Source: Rhodospirillales bacterium
Lineage (GTDB): Bacteria > Pseudomonadota > Alphaproteobacteria > Rhodospirillales > Casp-alpha2
Assembly: GCA_028282185.1 (NCBI GenBank)
Contig: JANQIJ010000306.1
Span: 1-8,244 of the forward strand
Direction of reading: 5' to 3'
Length of the DNA stretch: 8,244 nt
Below, one piece after another: positions 1 to 5,737 of the stretch (within the stretch, counting starts at the first letter, position 1; each line of letters begins with the position of its first letter). The translations under genes and the position numbers were made by a program. The notes below the pieces were generated by a model. It did not search any database. It worked only from the letters and a program-made list of their open reading frames with translations, and was not told the DNA's origin.

Positions 1-506
1 ATATCCGGTCGGAAGGCGACTTGACCGTCGCGGCCCTGGGCCTGCGCGAGACCTGCGTCGTCGCGACCTGTGACAGCCTGTTCGTCGCGCCGCTTGACCG
101 GGCGTCCGAGGTCAAGGCCCTGGTCGAAGCCTTCAACGCCGAAGGCCGCCAGACGGCGGTCAGTCACCCCCGGGTGCTGCGCCCCTGGGGGTCGTTCACG
201 GATATCGAGCGCGGTGCCCGGTTCAAGGTCAAGCGCCTGGTGGTCAAGCCGGGGGCGCGGCTGTCTTTGCAGAAGCACGCGCATCGGTCCGAGCATTGGG
301 TCGTCGTCGAGGGTCGGGCGACGGTGGTCAACGGTGATCAATCCCTGGAACTGGATCGCGATCAATCGACTTATATCACCGCCGGCACGGCCCATCGCCT
401 GGAGAACCGGACGGAAACCGATCTGCATTTGATCGAGGTCCAGGTCGGCGACTATTTGGAAGAAGACGATATCGTCCGCCTGGACGACGACTACCGGCGG
501 GATTAG
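1..506 (+). CDS. manC: Mannose-1-phosphate guanylyltransferase / mannose-6-phosphate isomerase, C-terminal part (5' end outside window)
   Basis: This is the last part of the bifunctional enzyme that isomerises fructose-6-P to mannose-6-P and makes GDP-mannose from mannose-1-P and GTP. The reading frame is open from base 3, so the gene begins before the window; a TTG at 21 is an internal leucine, not a start. The visible ~167 residues join the end of the guanylyltransferase domain (ending near TCDSLFVAPLD) to the C-terminal cupin of type II phosphomannose isomerases. Family hallmarks are RPWGSF, VKRLVVKPGARLSLQ, the metal-site motif HAHRSEHW, QSTYITAGTAHRLEN and the terminal IEVQVGDYLEEDDIVR. 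The usual ending is DxYGR; here it is DDYRRD. GDP-mannose is the precursor of GDP-fucose, which fits the GT10 gene starting 103 nt downstream on the same strand. A hairpin lies between them. The family call is very secure; algA/xanB are alternative names, and the N-terminal half cannot be judged. Confidence 0.95.
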   Translation, partial: IRSEGDLTVAALGLRETCVVATCDSLFVAPLDRASEVKALVEAFNAEGRQTAVSHPRVLRPWGSFTDIERGARFKVKRLVVKPGARLSLQKHAHRSEHWVVVEGRATVVNGDQSLELDRDQSTYITAGTAHRLENRTETDLHLIEVQVGDYLEEDDIVRLDDDYRRD

Positions 507-532
507 TTTTTCGATCTTTCGAAGGCTACCCT

Positions 533-558
533 CCGCCGCGGCACCGATGCCGCTGCGG
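533..558 (+). terminator. Stem-loop after manC, terminator-like but lacking a U-tract
   Basis: The arms CCGCCGCGGCA (533-543) and TGCCGCTGCGG (548-558) pair over 11 positions with a single mismatch (537/554) around a CCGA tetraloop. The hairpin starts 27 nt after the manC stop codon. No run of T follows it, so it is not a canonical intrinsic terminator. It could attenuate transcription into the GT10 gene, stabilise the manC mRNA 3' end, or be incidental in GC-rich DNA. Confidence 0.4.
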
Positions 559-608
559 TTCGGTTCCGCCATGTATGTTCTGATGGACCGGCCGGCGGAT
601 TGACCGCC

Positions 609-1673
609 ATGCCGAAGATAACGACGGATGACGGGGAATTGTCGGCAAGCGGCGAAAACAGATTGAAAGTCCTGCTGCACAGCCGGTTCCTGGGCGACTG
701 GGTGCTGCGCCAAACGCCCGGCGGCGACGGCGTGTGGGGCAATTGCCAGTTCGTGGTCAATGGTCCGGAAGGTGCTTACGACCGCGTCGTCGTTTACGAC
801 ACCATGGCGGCGCCGCTCGATGTTCGTTGTCCGCCGGACGGTGTCTTCTTATTGGTCGGAGAGCCCCCGGAATTCAAATCGTACCATCCGGAATACCTTG
901 CGCAGTTTGCCTGCCTGCTCACCCCGGACAGCAACATGCCTCATCCGCGCATCGTCGATACGGTGATCGGCCAGCCCTGGTATGTCGGTCTTGCCTTCGA
1001 AATGAACCAGGCCCCCAGGCCGACCATGCGTTTCGAGGACTTGGCCGAGGCCCGCCCGGAGAAGACCGATGCGGTTTCCGTCATGGCGTCCTACAAGAAG
1101 TCGACCCAGGGACATCTTGCGCGCCCGCGATTGGTCGAAACCCTGCAAAAGTGCCTTGGCGACCGCGTTTTGCCGCTGGGTCGGGACGCCGGGATGGTGG
1201 CCGACAAATGGGATGCCCTGGCGCCCTACAAGTACCACATCGCCCTGGAGAACAGTCGGGTAAACCATTACATCACGGAGAAGCTGACCGACGCCTACCT
1301 GGCCGATTGTTTTCCGTTTTATTGGGGCGCGCCCAACGTCGGCGACTATTTCAATCCCGAGACCTATCGCTGGATCAACCTCTACGATCCAGAAAGCGCG
1401 GCTGACACGATTGAGGCGGCCCTTGACGAGGGCCTCTATGATAAGACCCGCGAAGCCCGCGCGCATGAACGAAAAAATGTTCTTGAGCGGCACAACATGT
1501 TCGCGCTTCTGGACCATCATGTGTCCCAGCCGACGCGCGCGCCGCCCGCGTCCGTCTTGGTGTCGCCGGAAAGCAGGTTCGCGGACACACCCATGGTCAT
1601 CGTGCGCCGGCGTCTCAAGAAGATGAAGCGCATCGTTCCCAGGCGTCTGCGGCCCCGGTGGTGGACGACCTGA
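609..1673 (+). CDS. GT10-family glycosyltransferase (alpha-1,3-fucosyltransferase-like), copy A
   Basis: Probably transfers fucose (or a related sugar) from a GDP-sugar to a surface glycan at the cytoplasmic membrane. The 354-residue protein carries the GT10 C-terminal donor-binding block at about residues 206-256: YKYHIALENSRVNHYITEKL, then YLADCFPFYWGAPN and DYFNP. This matches the bacterial FutA-type pattern (ENS...TEK...P-YWG-P...FNP). The N-terminal half contains LVGEPPE (82-88), typical of the GT10 N-domain. The C-terminus (332-353) is strongly basic and aromatic (RRRLKKMKR, RRLRPRWW), which suggests membrane association. There is no signal peptide or transmembrane helix. I chose ATG 609 rather than the in-frame TTG at 600 because the paralogue at 3424-4449 also starts MP-; neither start has a good ribosome site. 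By hand count about 153 of 290 ungapped positions match that paralogue (about 53%). It ends 30 nt from the oppositely oriented FkbM gene. The acceptor and exact linkage are unknown. Confidence 0.85.
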   Translation: MPKITTDDGELSASGENRLKVLLHSRFLGDWVLRQTPGGDGVWGNCQFVVNGPEGAYDRVVVYDTMAAPLDVRCPPDGVFLLVGEPPEFKSYHPEYLAQFACLLTPDSNMPHPRIVDTVIGQPWYVGLAFEMNQAPRPTMRFEDLAEARPEKTDAVSVMASYKKSTQGHLARPRLVETLQKCLGDRVLPLGRDAGMVADKWDALAPYKYHIALENSRVNHYITEKLTDAYLADCFPFYWGAPNVGDYFNPETYRWINLYDPESAADTIEAALDEGLYDKTREARAHERKNVLERHNMFALLDHHVSQPTRAPPASVLVSPESRFADTPMVIVRRRLKKMKRIVPRRLRPRWWTT

Positions 1674-1703
1674 CGTCCGTTCACGGGATGAATCGAGCGA
1701 GAG

Positions 1704-2510
1704 TTAGGCCGGCTCCAACCATTCACGGGGCAACGGCAGGTCGGGTCGGCCATCGACGTTCGGTCGGTCCAAGGGATGCGGCAGGTCCGTCACCGGGCGG
1801 ATTTCCCGGACCCGGTCTTTGCGCAAAAACGTCACTTCGAAAACCCTGGGCACGGGAAAGCCGTAGATCTGCGCGATGCCGCAACAGTTGTTTGGATGAA
1901 CGTGGACCACGTCGAAGATGCGGTTCAGGCGCTCGAAACAGCGCAACCATTTGTCATAGGCCGAACGGCGTTTCAGGCGGTCCGCGCCATGGAATTCGAT
2001 GACCGCGATGCGAAACTTCGACAGCGTGGCCTCGGCCGCCGCGTTCAGGACGTCGAACTCGGCGCCTTCGATATCCATCTGCAGGATCAGGTCCCCCGGG
2101 GAACCCGGTTTCAGGCTGTCGTTCACCCAGTCATCCAGCGTCATCGCGGTTGCCGTGGTCCGCGGGCCCAGGTTCTTTTGCATGAACTGACAGTCACGCA
2201 GGTAGGCCGGCGGCGCGGTGACGGTCGCGTCGGCGAGAAAGGACGTGATGTTCCGTTTCTGGCAGTCGGCTTCGAAGGTCGCCCGGTCGTCGACACCCGG
2301 CGAAAAACAATGGGCGATGCCGTCCAGGTCGTCGGGAACCAGGTATCCGCCGTCGCCTTCGCCGCCCAAGCGGATCAGTTCAATGCCGCTGTTCTTCGGC
2401 CGCAACAGGGCGGCAATGGCGGCGATCCGCGCCCGGGTCGCTTCGGGGCCCTTGACCCGGTCGACAATCCGGAAGTAGCGGTCGGATATGGATCTGCCCA
2501 GCCGTCTCAT
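1704..2510 (-). CDS. FkbM-family SAM-dependent methyltransferase, divergent type (FkbM-1)
   Basis: Likely O-methyltransferase acting on a sugar or glycan, inferred from family and neighbours. The 268-residue product contains the FkbM domain core LILQMDIEGAEFDVLNAA (141-158), the family's (K/M)DxEGAE signature, followed by IEFHG (171-175). The N-terminal half is unusual: the classic VGAN-G motif I is replaced by LGGEGDGGYLVPDDLDGI (48-65) and CFSPGVDDRATFE (68-80). This pattern occurs in an FkbM subgroup whose members carry a GDGGYLVP-type segment. The C-terminus (about 224-268) is a proline-rich extension ending PREWLEPA. ATG 2510 has a GGAAA-type site upstream. An in-frame TTG at 2531 would add seven residues and has GGGGCGG upstream. 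The ATG overlaps the stop of a short upstream frame as ATGA (see the 2507-2629 entry). It is last in a minus-strand gene series and converges on GT10 copy A. The substrate is unknown. Confidence 0.8.
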   Translation of the reverse strand: MRRLGRSISDRYFRIVDRVKGPEATRARIAAIAALLRPKNSGIELIRLGGEGDGGYLVPDDLDGIAHCFSPGVDDRATFEADCQKRNITSFLADATVTAPPAYLRDCQFMQKNLGPRTTATAMTLDDWVNDSLKPGSPGDLILQMDIEGAEFDVLNAAAEATLSKFRIAVIEFHGADRLKRRSAYDKWLRCFERLNRIFDVVHVHPNNCCGIAQIYGFPVPRVFEVTFLRKDRVREIRPVTDLPHPLDRPNVDGRPDLPLPREWLEPA

Positions 2511-2629
2511 GGCGTTTTCCGATAATCCCAAATGCCGCCCCGTGGCGCGGCCCGGGGCCGCCGGGCCTGTGCGACGGGCTGTACGGTGGTGCGAAATCCC
2601 ATGTCGCGCAAGCTCAAGTATTTCCTCAT
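2507..2629 (-). CDS. Possible 40-residue upstream small ORF coupled to FkbM-1 (tentative)
   Basis: A short frame begins at ATG 2629 in an AT-rich patch, runs 40 codons (MRKYLSLRDMGFRTTVQ... ending GGIWDYRKTP) and stops at a TGA that overlaps the FkbM-1 ATG as ATGA, the classic layout for translational coupling. It has no recognisable domain, is rich in Arg/Pro, and shows no convincing Shine-Dalgarno sequence. The FkbM-1 frame is also open here, upstream to a stop at 2661-2663, so an open frame by itself is weak evidence. It may be only GC-driven openness. Confidence 0.2.
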   Translation of the reverse strand: MRKYLSLRDMGFRTTVQPVAQARRPRAAPRGGIWDYRKTP

Positions 2630-2637
2630 AAGACAGA

Positions 2638-2664
2638 ATTTTATCTTCAATATCAATTAGTTAA
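2638..2664 (-). promoter_or_regulatory. Candidate minus-strand promoter in AT-rich patch upstream of FkbM-1
   Basis: The stretch of about 2620-2700 is conspicuously AT-rich against GC-rich surroundings. Read on the minus strand it offers TTAACT (2664-2659; 4 of 6 to the -35 consensus), a short 15-nt spacer and TAAAAT (2643-2638) as a -10. This would place transcription start near 2631 and allow FkbM-1 to be transcribed separately from the genes before it. The spacer is shorter than ideal, so this is only a candidate. Confidence 0.22.
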
Positions 2665-2702
2665 GTTTTTCATTTTGCTTGATTTTCATACACCCGCTTG
2701 GG

Positions 2703-3398
2703 CTATGTCCTGGAAAACAACACGTCGAAATATCGTTCATTGGCGGGGCCCCTGGCGAACCGGCTGCGTTGGACCTCCTTGAAACCGTGCTGGCCGAGGT
2801 AACGCTTCAGGACGTCGATCACGCACGAACCCGCGTAGGCCTCGAAGTCGGCGGCCTCCGCCTTGATGTATTGAAATCGCCGTAGCAGGCTCCCCGCGCC
2901 TTTCAGGACAAGTAGTTCCGACCCCTGGGTGTCCAGGACAAGGCCCTGATACCCGTCCAGATCGATGCCTTCCCGTTCGACCATGGTGGCGAAAGAGGTA
3001 CTGGTCAATTCGATGCTGTCCACGTAGTCGACATCCGGCCAGATTTCCTTGTGCTGCGCGAGGTCGAAAATGGATGAGGACTGGCCATCGTTGTTGGCGA
3101 TCTTGAAATCGAAACTATCGCCATCGCGGTCGGTCACCAAGTAGCAAAGCGCCGTTTGATCCGGGAACGTCCGAATGTTCTCGGTCAGCGTTTGAAAGAC
3201 ATCGGGAATCGGTTCGACCCAAACGACCTTAAGGCCGCGGTCGGCGTAAACCTGGCGTTCCTGTCCCGCGTTCGCACCGACGTGAATGACGCCGCCGATT
3301 TCGTCAAGGAAGTCGTCGATATCTCCCTTGCGGCGCGGCGCAAACAGGACAGCCAGCTTGTGTTTGCCGTATGCCAAGGCTTGTTTCAGCTTGCCCAT
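2703..3398 (-). CDS. FkbM-family SAM-dependent methyltransferase, canonical type (FkbM-2)
   Basis: Predicted SAM-dependent O-methyltransferase, probably modifying a sugar of the surface glycan (substrate inferred only from context). The 231-residue product shows the full FkbM architecture: SAM motif I VIHVGANAGQE (37-47), acidic strand-2 end VVWVEPIPDVF (58-68), the family block ANNDGQSSSIFDLAQHKEIWP (101-121), then the signature LVLDTQGSELLVLKGAG (153-169) and a C-terminal FDVLFSR strand. The start is ATG 3398, not the longer frame reaching 3506. An excellent AGGAGG lies 8 nt upstream, and the extra N-terminal residues would overlap the end of the GT10 gene with low-complexity sequence. It starts 25 nt after the GT10 copy B stop, so the two are almost certainly co-transcribed. 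It is not closely similar to FkbM-1, so the pair does not look like a recent duplication. Confidence 0.88.
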   Translation of the reverse strand: MGKLKQALAYGKHKLAVLFAPRRKGDIDDFLDEIGGVIHVGANAGQERQVYADRGLKVVWVEPIPDVFQTLTENIRTFPDQTALCYLVTDRDGDSFDFKIANNDGQSSSIFDLAQHKEIWPDVDYVDSIELTSTSFATMVEREGIDLDGYQGLVLDTQGSELLVLKGAGSLLRRFQYIKAEAADFEAYAGSCVIDVLKRYLGQHGFKEVQRSRFARGPANERYFDVLFSRT

Positions 3399-3406
3399 GG
3401 CCGCGT

Positions 3407-3412
3407 CCTCCT
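3407..3412 (-). promoter_or_regulatory. Ribosome binding site AGGAGG that fixes the FkbM-2 start
   Basis: On the minus strand AGGAGG lies 8 nt before ATG 3398 in the short GT10-B/FkbM-2 gap. It is the strongest Shine-Dalgarno sequence in the window and decides the start of FkbM-2 against the longer open frame. Confidence 0.85.
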
Positions 3413-3423
3413 CATGAGGCTTC

Positions 3424-4449
3424 TCAAACCTTCCAGCGTTTCGGGCGGACCGACCGCGGCACCGCGCGCCGCAGGCGTTTGCGGAATTTCCGGAACCGGG
3501 AGTCAAGATAATGGCTTTCGGGCCGGATCGTGATCTCGGCGGCGGGCTCGGTCACCGGTTCGGCCAAGACCCGATCCAACAGGGCGAACAGGTTGTATTC
3601 GTTCAACACCCGTTGGCGGTCGCGTTCGCGAACGGACTTGGATTTCTCATAGGCCTCTGCGTCGATGGCATCGGCGATGACCTCGGCCGCGCCTTGCGGA
3701 TCATAAATGTTGATTGCCTGGAAACCCGTCGGATTGAAGTAGTCGGCAATATCCGGGCATCCCCAGTAGAACGCGAAACAGTCGGCCAGGTAGGGGTCCG
3801 ACAGTTTCTCGGTCCAATAATGGTTGTAACGGCTGTTCTCAAGCGCCACATGGTACTTGAACGGCGCCAGCGCATCCCATTTGTCCGCGACGCGGTTGAC
3901 ATCGCGCCCGAACACCGCGACGGCGTCGCCCAATCGGGCCCGCAGGGCGTCGGCCATCTTCATGCGCATTTTATGCCCTTCGGTCTGCGCCGTCCGCCCG
4001 ACGGTGATCGACAACAGCCCGGTTTTCTCCGGCCGCGCGGCAACAAGATCGTCATAGGTCATGGTGACGCGTTTCGGCTTGCCCGGCTCGGTGGCGATGC
4101 CGACGAACCAGGGCTGGCCCGCGTGGCTGTCGATCACGCCGGGATGGGGGCAGTTGGAATCCTGGGTCACGACGCGGGCGAACTGAGCCAGGAAGTCGCG
4201 GTTGTAGGTCTTTATCTCAGGCGGTTCGCCGACCAGCATCAGGGTCCCGTCGGCCGGACAGATCACGCGTCGGGGCGTATCCAAGGTGTCGAACACGACG
4301 ACACGGTCGAACGCTTGGCCGGACGCATTGATGTGGAATTGGCACTGCCCCCAGACCCCCGTGCTTCCGGGCGTTTGACGCAGAATTTCCTGCTCCAGGA
4401 ACTTGCTCAGCACAAGAACCTGGATCGGCTTTTTCGAGGTGTTCGGCAA
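3424..4449 (-). CDS. GT10-family glycosyltransferase (alpha-1,3-fucosyltransferase-like), copy B
   Basis: A 341-residue paralogue of the GT10 gene at 609-1673, predicted to transfer fucose or a related sugar from a GDP-sugar. It has LVGEPPE (72-78) in the N-domain and the donor-binding block FKYHVALENSRYNHYWTEKL (197-216), YLADCFAFYWGCPD, DYFNP (220-239). It differs from copy A at likely pocket-adjacent positions: Y-W-TEK instead of Y-I-TEK and YWGCPD instead of YWGAPN, so donor or acceptor preference may differ. The C-terminus (318-341) is a basic tail (RFRKFRKRLRR, RPKRWK). The start is a TTG at 4449: no ATG lies between it and the upstream in-frame TAG (4477-4479), and GGAAGG sits 9 nt before it. 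It is the first gene of the minus-strand unit GT10-B, FkbM-2 and perhaps FkbM-1, and is divergent from the GT9 gene. Confidence 0.85.
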   Translation of the reverse strand: MPNTSKKPIQVLVLSKFLEQEILRQTPGSTGVWGQCQFHINASGQAFDRVVVFDTLDTPRRVICPADGTLMLVGEPPEIKTYNRDFLAQFARVVTQDSNCPHPGVIDSHAGQPWFVGIATEPGKPKRVTMTYDDLVAARPEKTGLLSITVGRTAQTEGHKMRMKMADALRARLGDAVAVFGRDVNRVADKWDALAPFKYHVALENSRYNHYWTEKLSDPYLADCFAFYWGCPDIADYFNPTGFQAINIYDPQGAAEVIADAIDAEAYEKSKSVRERDRQRVLNEYNLFALLDRVLAEPVTEPAAEITIRPESHYLDSRFRKFRKRLRRAVPRSVRPKRWKV

Positions 4450-4458
4450 ACGCTCCAG

Positions 4459-4464
4459 CCTTCC
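4459..4464 (-). promoter_or_regulatory. Ribosome binding site supporting a TTG start for GT10 copy B
   Basis: GGAAGG on the minus strand, 9 nt upstream of TTG 4449. It matters because the gene has no in-frame ATG near its 5' end, so this site is the main evidence for a non-ATG start. Confidence 0.55.
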
Positions 4465-4475
4465 GCGCGCCAGCG

Positions 4476-4504
4476 ACTATATTCGGTTCGGATAACGGAA
4501 TCTC
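4476..4504 (-). promoter_or_regulatory. Candidate promoter for the GT10-B / FkbM minus-strand unit
   Basis: TATAGT (4481-4476 on the minus strand, 5 of 6 to the -10 consensus) lies 26 nt before the TTG start and would give a short leader that still contains the GGAAGG site. The -35 position about 17 nt upstream (GAGATT) is poor, so an activator or another sigma factor may be involved, or this is a chance match. Confidence 0.25.
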
Positions 4505-4525
4505 GCTCGGATTAAAAGGGTTTGC

Positions 4526-4554
4526 TAGGCAATATCCGGCGAAGATCATATAAC
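4526..4554 (+). promoter_or_regulatory. Candidate sigma-70-type promoter for the GT9 gene
   Basis: TAGGCA (4526-4531, 4 of 6 to TTGACA), a 17-nt spacer and TATAAC (4549-4554, 5 of 6 to TATAAT) lie in the 163-nt divergent region. Transcription would begin near 4561, leaving a leader of about 50 nt before ATG 4613. It is one half of a divergent promoter arrangement. Confidence 0.4.
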
Positions 4555-4612
4555 GGGCCGATACTTTCAAGCCATTTGAAGGGCGCCGCGGCATCGCCGT
4601 CGATCACCAACC

Positions 4613-5587
4613 ATGGCCGGACGCATTCTGTTTGTCACTTATACGCGCGTCGGTGACGCCGTCTTGTCGACGGGGGCGCTCGATCATTTGATGGCCGATC
4701 ATCCCGGGGGCCAGGTGACCGTCGCCTGCGGGCCGGCGGCGGCGCCGTTGTTCGAGGCGTTGCCCCGCCTGGAAGAGATCATTGTCCTGGAAAAGCAGAA
4801 GCATTCGATGCACTGGCTCGGGTTGTGGCGCCGATGTGCGTTTCGGTTCTGGGACGTGGTCGTCGACCTCAGGAACGCGCCGCTCACCCTGCTGATCCCG
4901 GCCCGCCGGCGCTGGCGCATGGGGCGTCCGCCTGCCGCGCATCGGGTCGAACAAATGGCCCAGGCCATCGGGGTCACGGGAGCGCCGCCGGCGCCACGTA
5001 TTTGGGTGACGCCGGATCATCGCCGCAAGGCCGAAACTGACATTCCCCCGGGCGGTCCCGTGTTGGGCGTTGGCCCCTCGGCGAACTGGCGGGGAAAGAT
5101 CTGGCCGGAAGACAGGTTTATCGAACTGGTTCGTCGGCTGACCGGACCGGGCGGGGTGATGGCCGGCGCGCGGGTCGCGCTGTTCGGTCATGCCGACGAA
5201 CGGTCCTCCGTCGAGCGGCTTATCGCCAGCCTGCCGGCGGACCGTCACATCGATCTCGTCGGCCGCCAGTCGCTGCTCGACGCCTATGCCTGTCTCGAGC
5301 GCTGCGCCTGTTACATCGGCAACGATTCCGGGTTGATGCATCTGGCGGCGGCGGCCGGCACGCCGACGCTCGGACTGTTCGGCCCGACGGTCGATGACCT
5401 GTACGCGCCCTGGGGCGCGCATTGTCGGGTCGTCCGGGGGGCCAGTCCGCGGGACAGCTATCCGCAAGATTTGGAAGGCTTCGATCACCGAAACACGGAA
5501 TCGCTGATGACGGCGTTGCGTGTTGATCAGGCCGCCGAGGCGGCCGAAGGCCTGATCAAATCGATCGGACACAAAAGTCCGCCCTGA
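4613..5587 (+). CDS. Glycosyltransferase family 9 (ADP-heptose:LPS heptosyltransferase-like)
   Basis: GT9 enzymes transfer heptose (or other ADP/UDP-sugars) to the LPS core or related glycans on the cytoplasmic face of the inner membrane. The 324-residue length is normal for the family. The N-terminal Rossmann domain opens ILFVTYTRVGDAVLSTGALD (5-24), the GT9 RxGD(A/I)hhh(T/S) motif that binds acceptor. The C-terminal domain has VGPSANWRGKIWPEDRF (153-169) and the hallmark donor-binding block CYIGNDSGLMHLAAAAGTPT (233-252), followed by LGLFGPT. ATG 4613 directly precedes the motif at the right distance, though no strong ribosome site precedes it. It is divergent from GT10 copy B and followed after 150 nt by a methyltransferase on the same strand. 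The family does not reveal whether it is a core heptosyltransferase (WaaC/WaaF/WaaQ) or an O-antigen/capsule enzyme; its place in an accessory glycan locus favours the latter. Confidence 0.9.
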   Translation: MAGRILFVTYTRVGDAVLSTGALDHLMADHPGGQVTVACGPAAAPLFEALPRLEEIIVLEKQKHSMHWLGLWRRCAFRFWDVVVDLRNAPLTLLIPARRRWRMGRPPAAHRVEQMAQAIGVTGAPPAPRIWVTPDHRRKAETDIPPGGPVLGVGPSANWRGKIWPEDRFIELVRRLTGPGGVMAGARVALFGHADERSSVERLIASLPADRHIDLVGRQSLLDAYACLERCACYIGNDSGLMHLAAAAGTPTLGLFGPTVDDLYAPWGAHCRVVRGASPRDSYPQDLEGFDHRNTESLMTALRVDQAAEAAEGLIKSIGHKSPP

Positions 5588-5593
5588 CGGCGC

Positions 5594-5605
5594 CGTTCCG
5601 GAACG
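5594..5605. repeat. Perfect 12-bp palindrome just after the GT9 stop
   Basis: CGTTCCGGAACG is a perfect palindrome starting 7 nt after the GT9 stop codon. A second small hairpin (GACCGA 5637-5642 with TCGGTC 5650-5655, 7-nt loop) follows. Neither is followed by a T-run, so neither is a convincing intrinsic terminator. They are the only structured elements seen in the 5588-5737 gap besides the tandem repeat. Confidence 0.45.
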
Positions 5606-5694
5606 AATTGGCCTTGGTCCGGGAAACATGGTATGTGACCGATCCGCCTTCGGTCGGCGCCGCCCCGCCCCGTCTCGCGGCCTGTTTTCATTCG

Positions 5695-5724
5695 TTACTT
5701 TCGGCACTTTACTTTCGGCACTTT
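5695..5724 (+). repeat. Tandem 14-bp duplication upstream of the class I methyltransferase gene
   Basis: ACTTTCGGCACTTT occurs twice back to back (5697-5710 and 5711-5724) without a mismatch; the period-14 tract extends two bases left to 5695. It ends 13 nt before the chosen ATG 5738 and runs through the area expected to hold the leader or promoter of that gene. Copy-number change here would shift upstream elements by 14 bp. Confidence 0.9.
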
Positions 5725-5737
5725 GGATGGCGCAGCC

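Noticed and set aside
849..1520. 223-codon minus-strand open frame inside GT10 copy A
   Set aside because: Shadow of the GT10 coding strand, no family features.
1680..1729. Direct repeat TTCACGGG (1680-1687 and 1722-1729) around the convergent gene ends
   Set aside because: Eight bases, no associated element; expected by chance in coding GC-rich DNA.
1776..2525. 249-codon plus-strand open frame opposite FkbM-1
   Set aside because: No recognisable motif; the minus strand holds the DIEGAE FkbM signature.
3399..3506. N-terminal extension of FkbM-2 (36 residues)
   Set aside because: It would overlap the end of GT10 copy B with low-complexity sequence; AGGAGG positioned for ATG 3398 decides the shorter start.
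3511..4515. 334-codon plus-strand open frame opposite GT10 copy B
   Set aside because: Antisense shadow: no domain pattern, whereas the minus strand carries the GT10 motifs and matches its paralogue.
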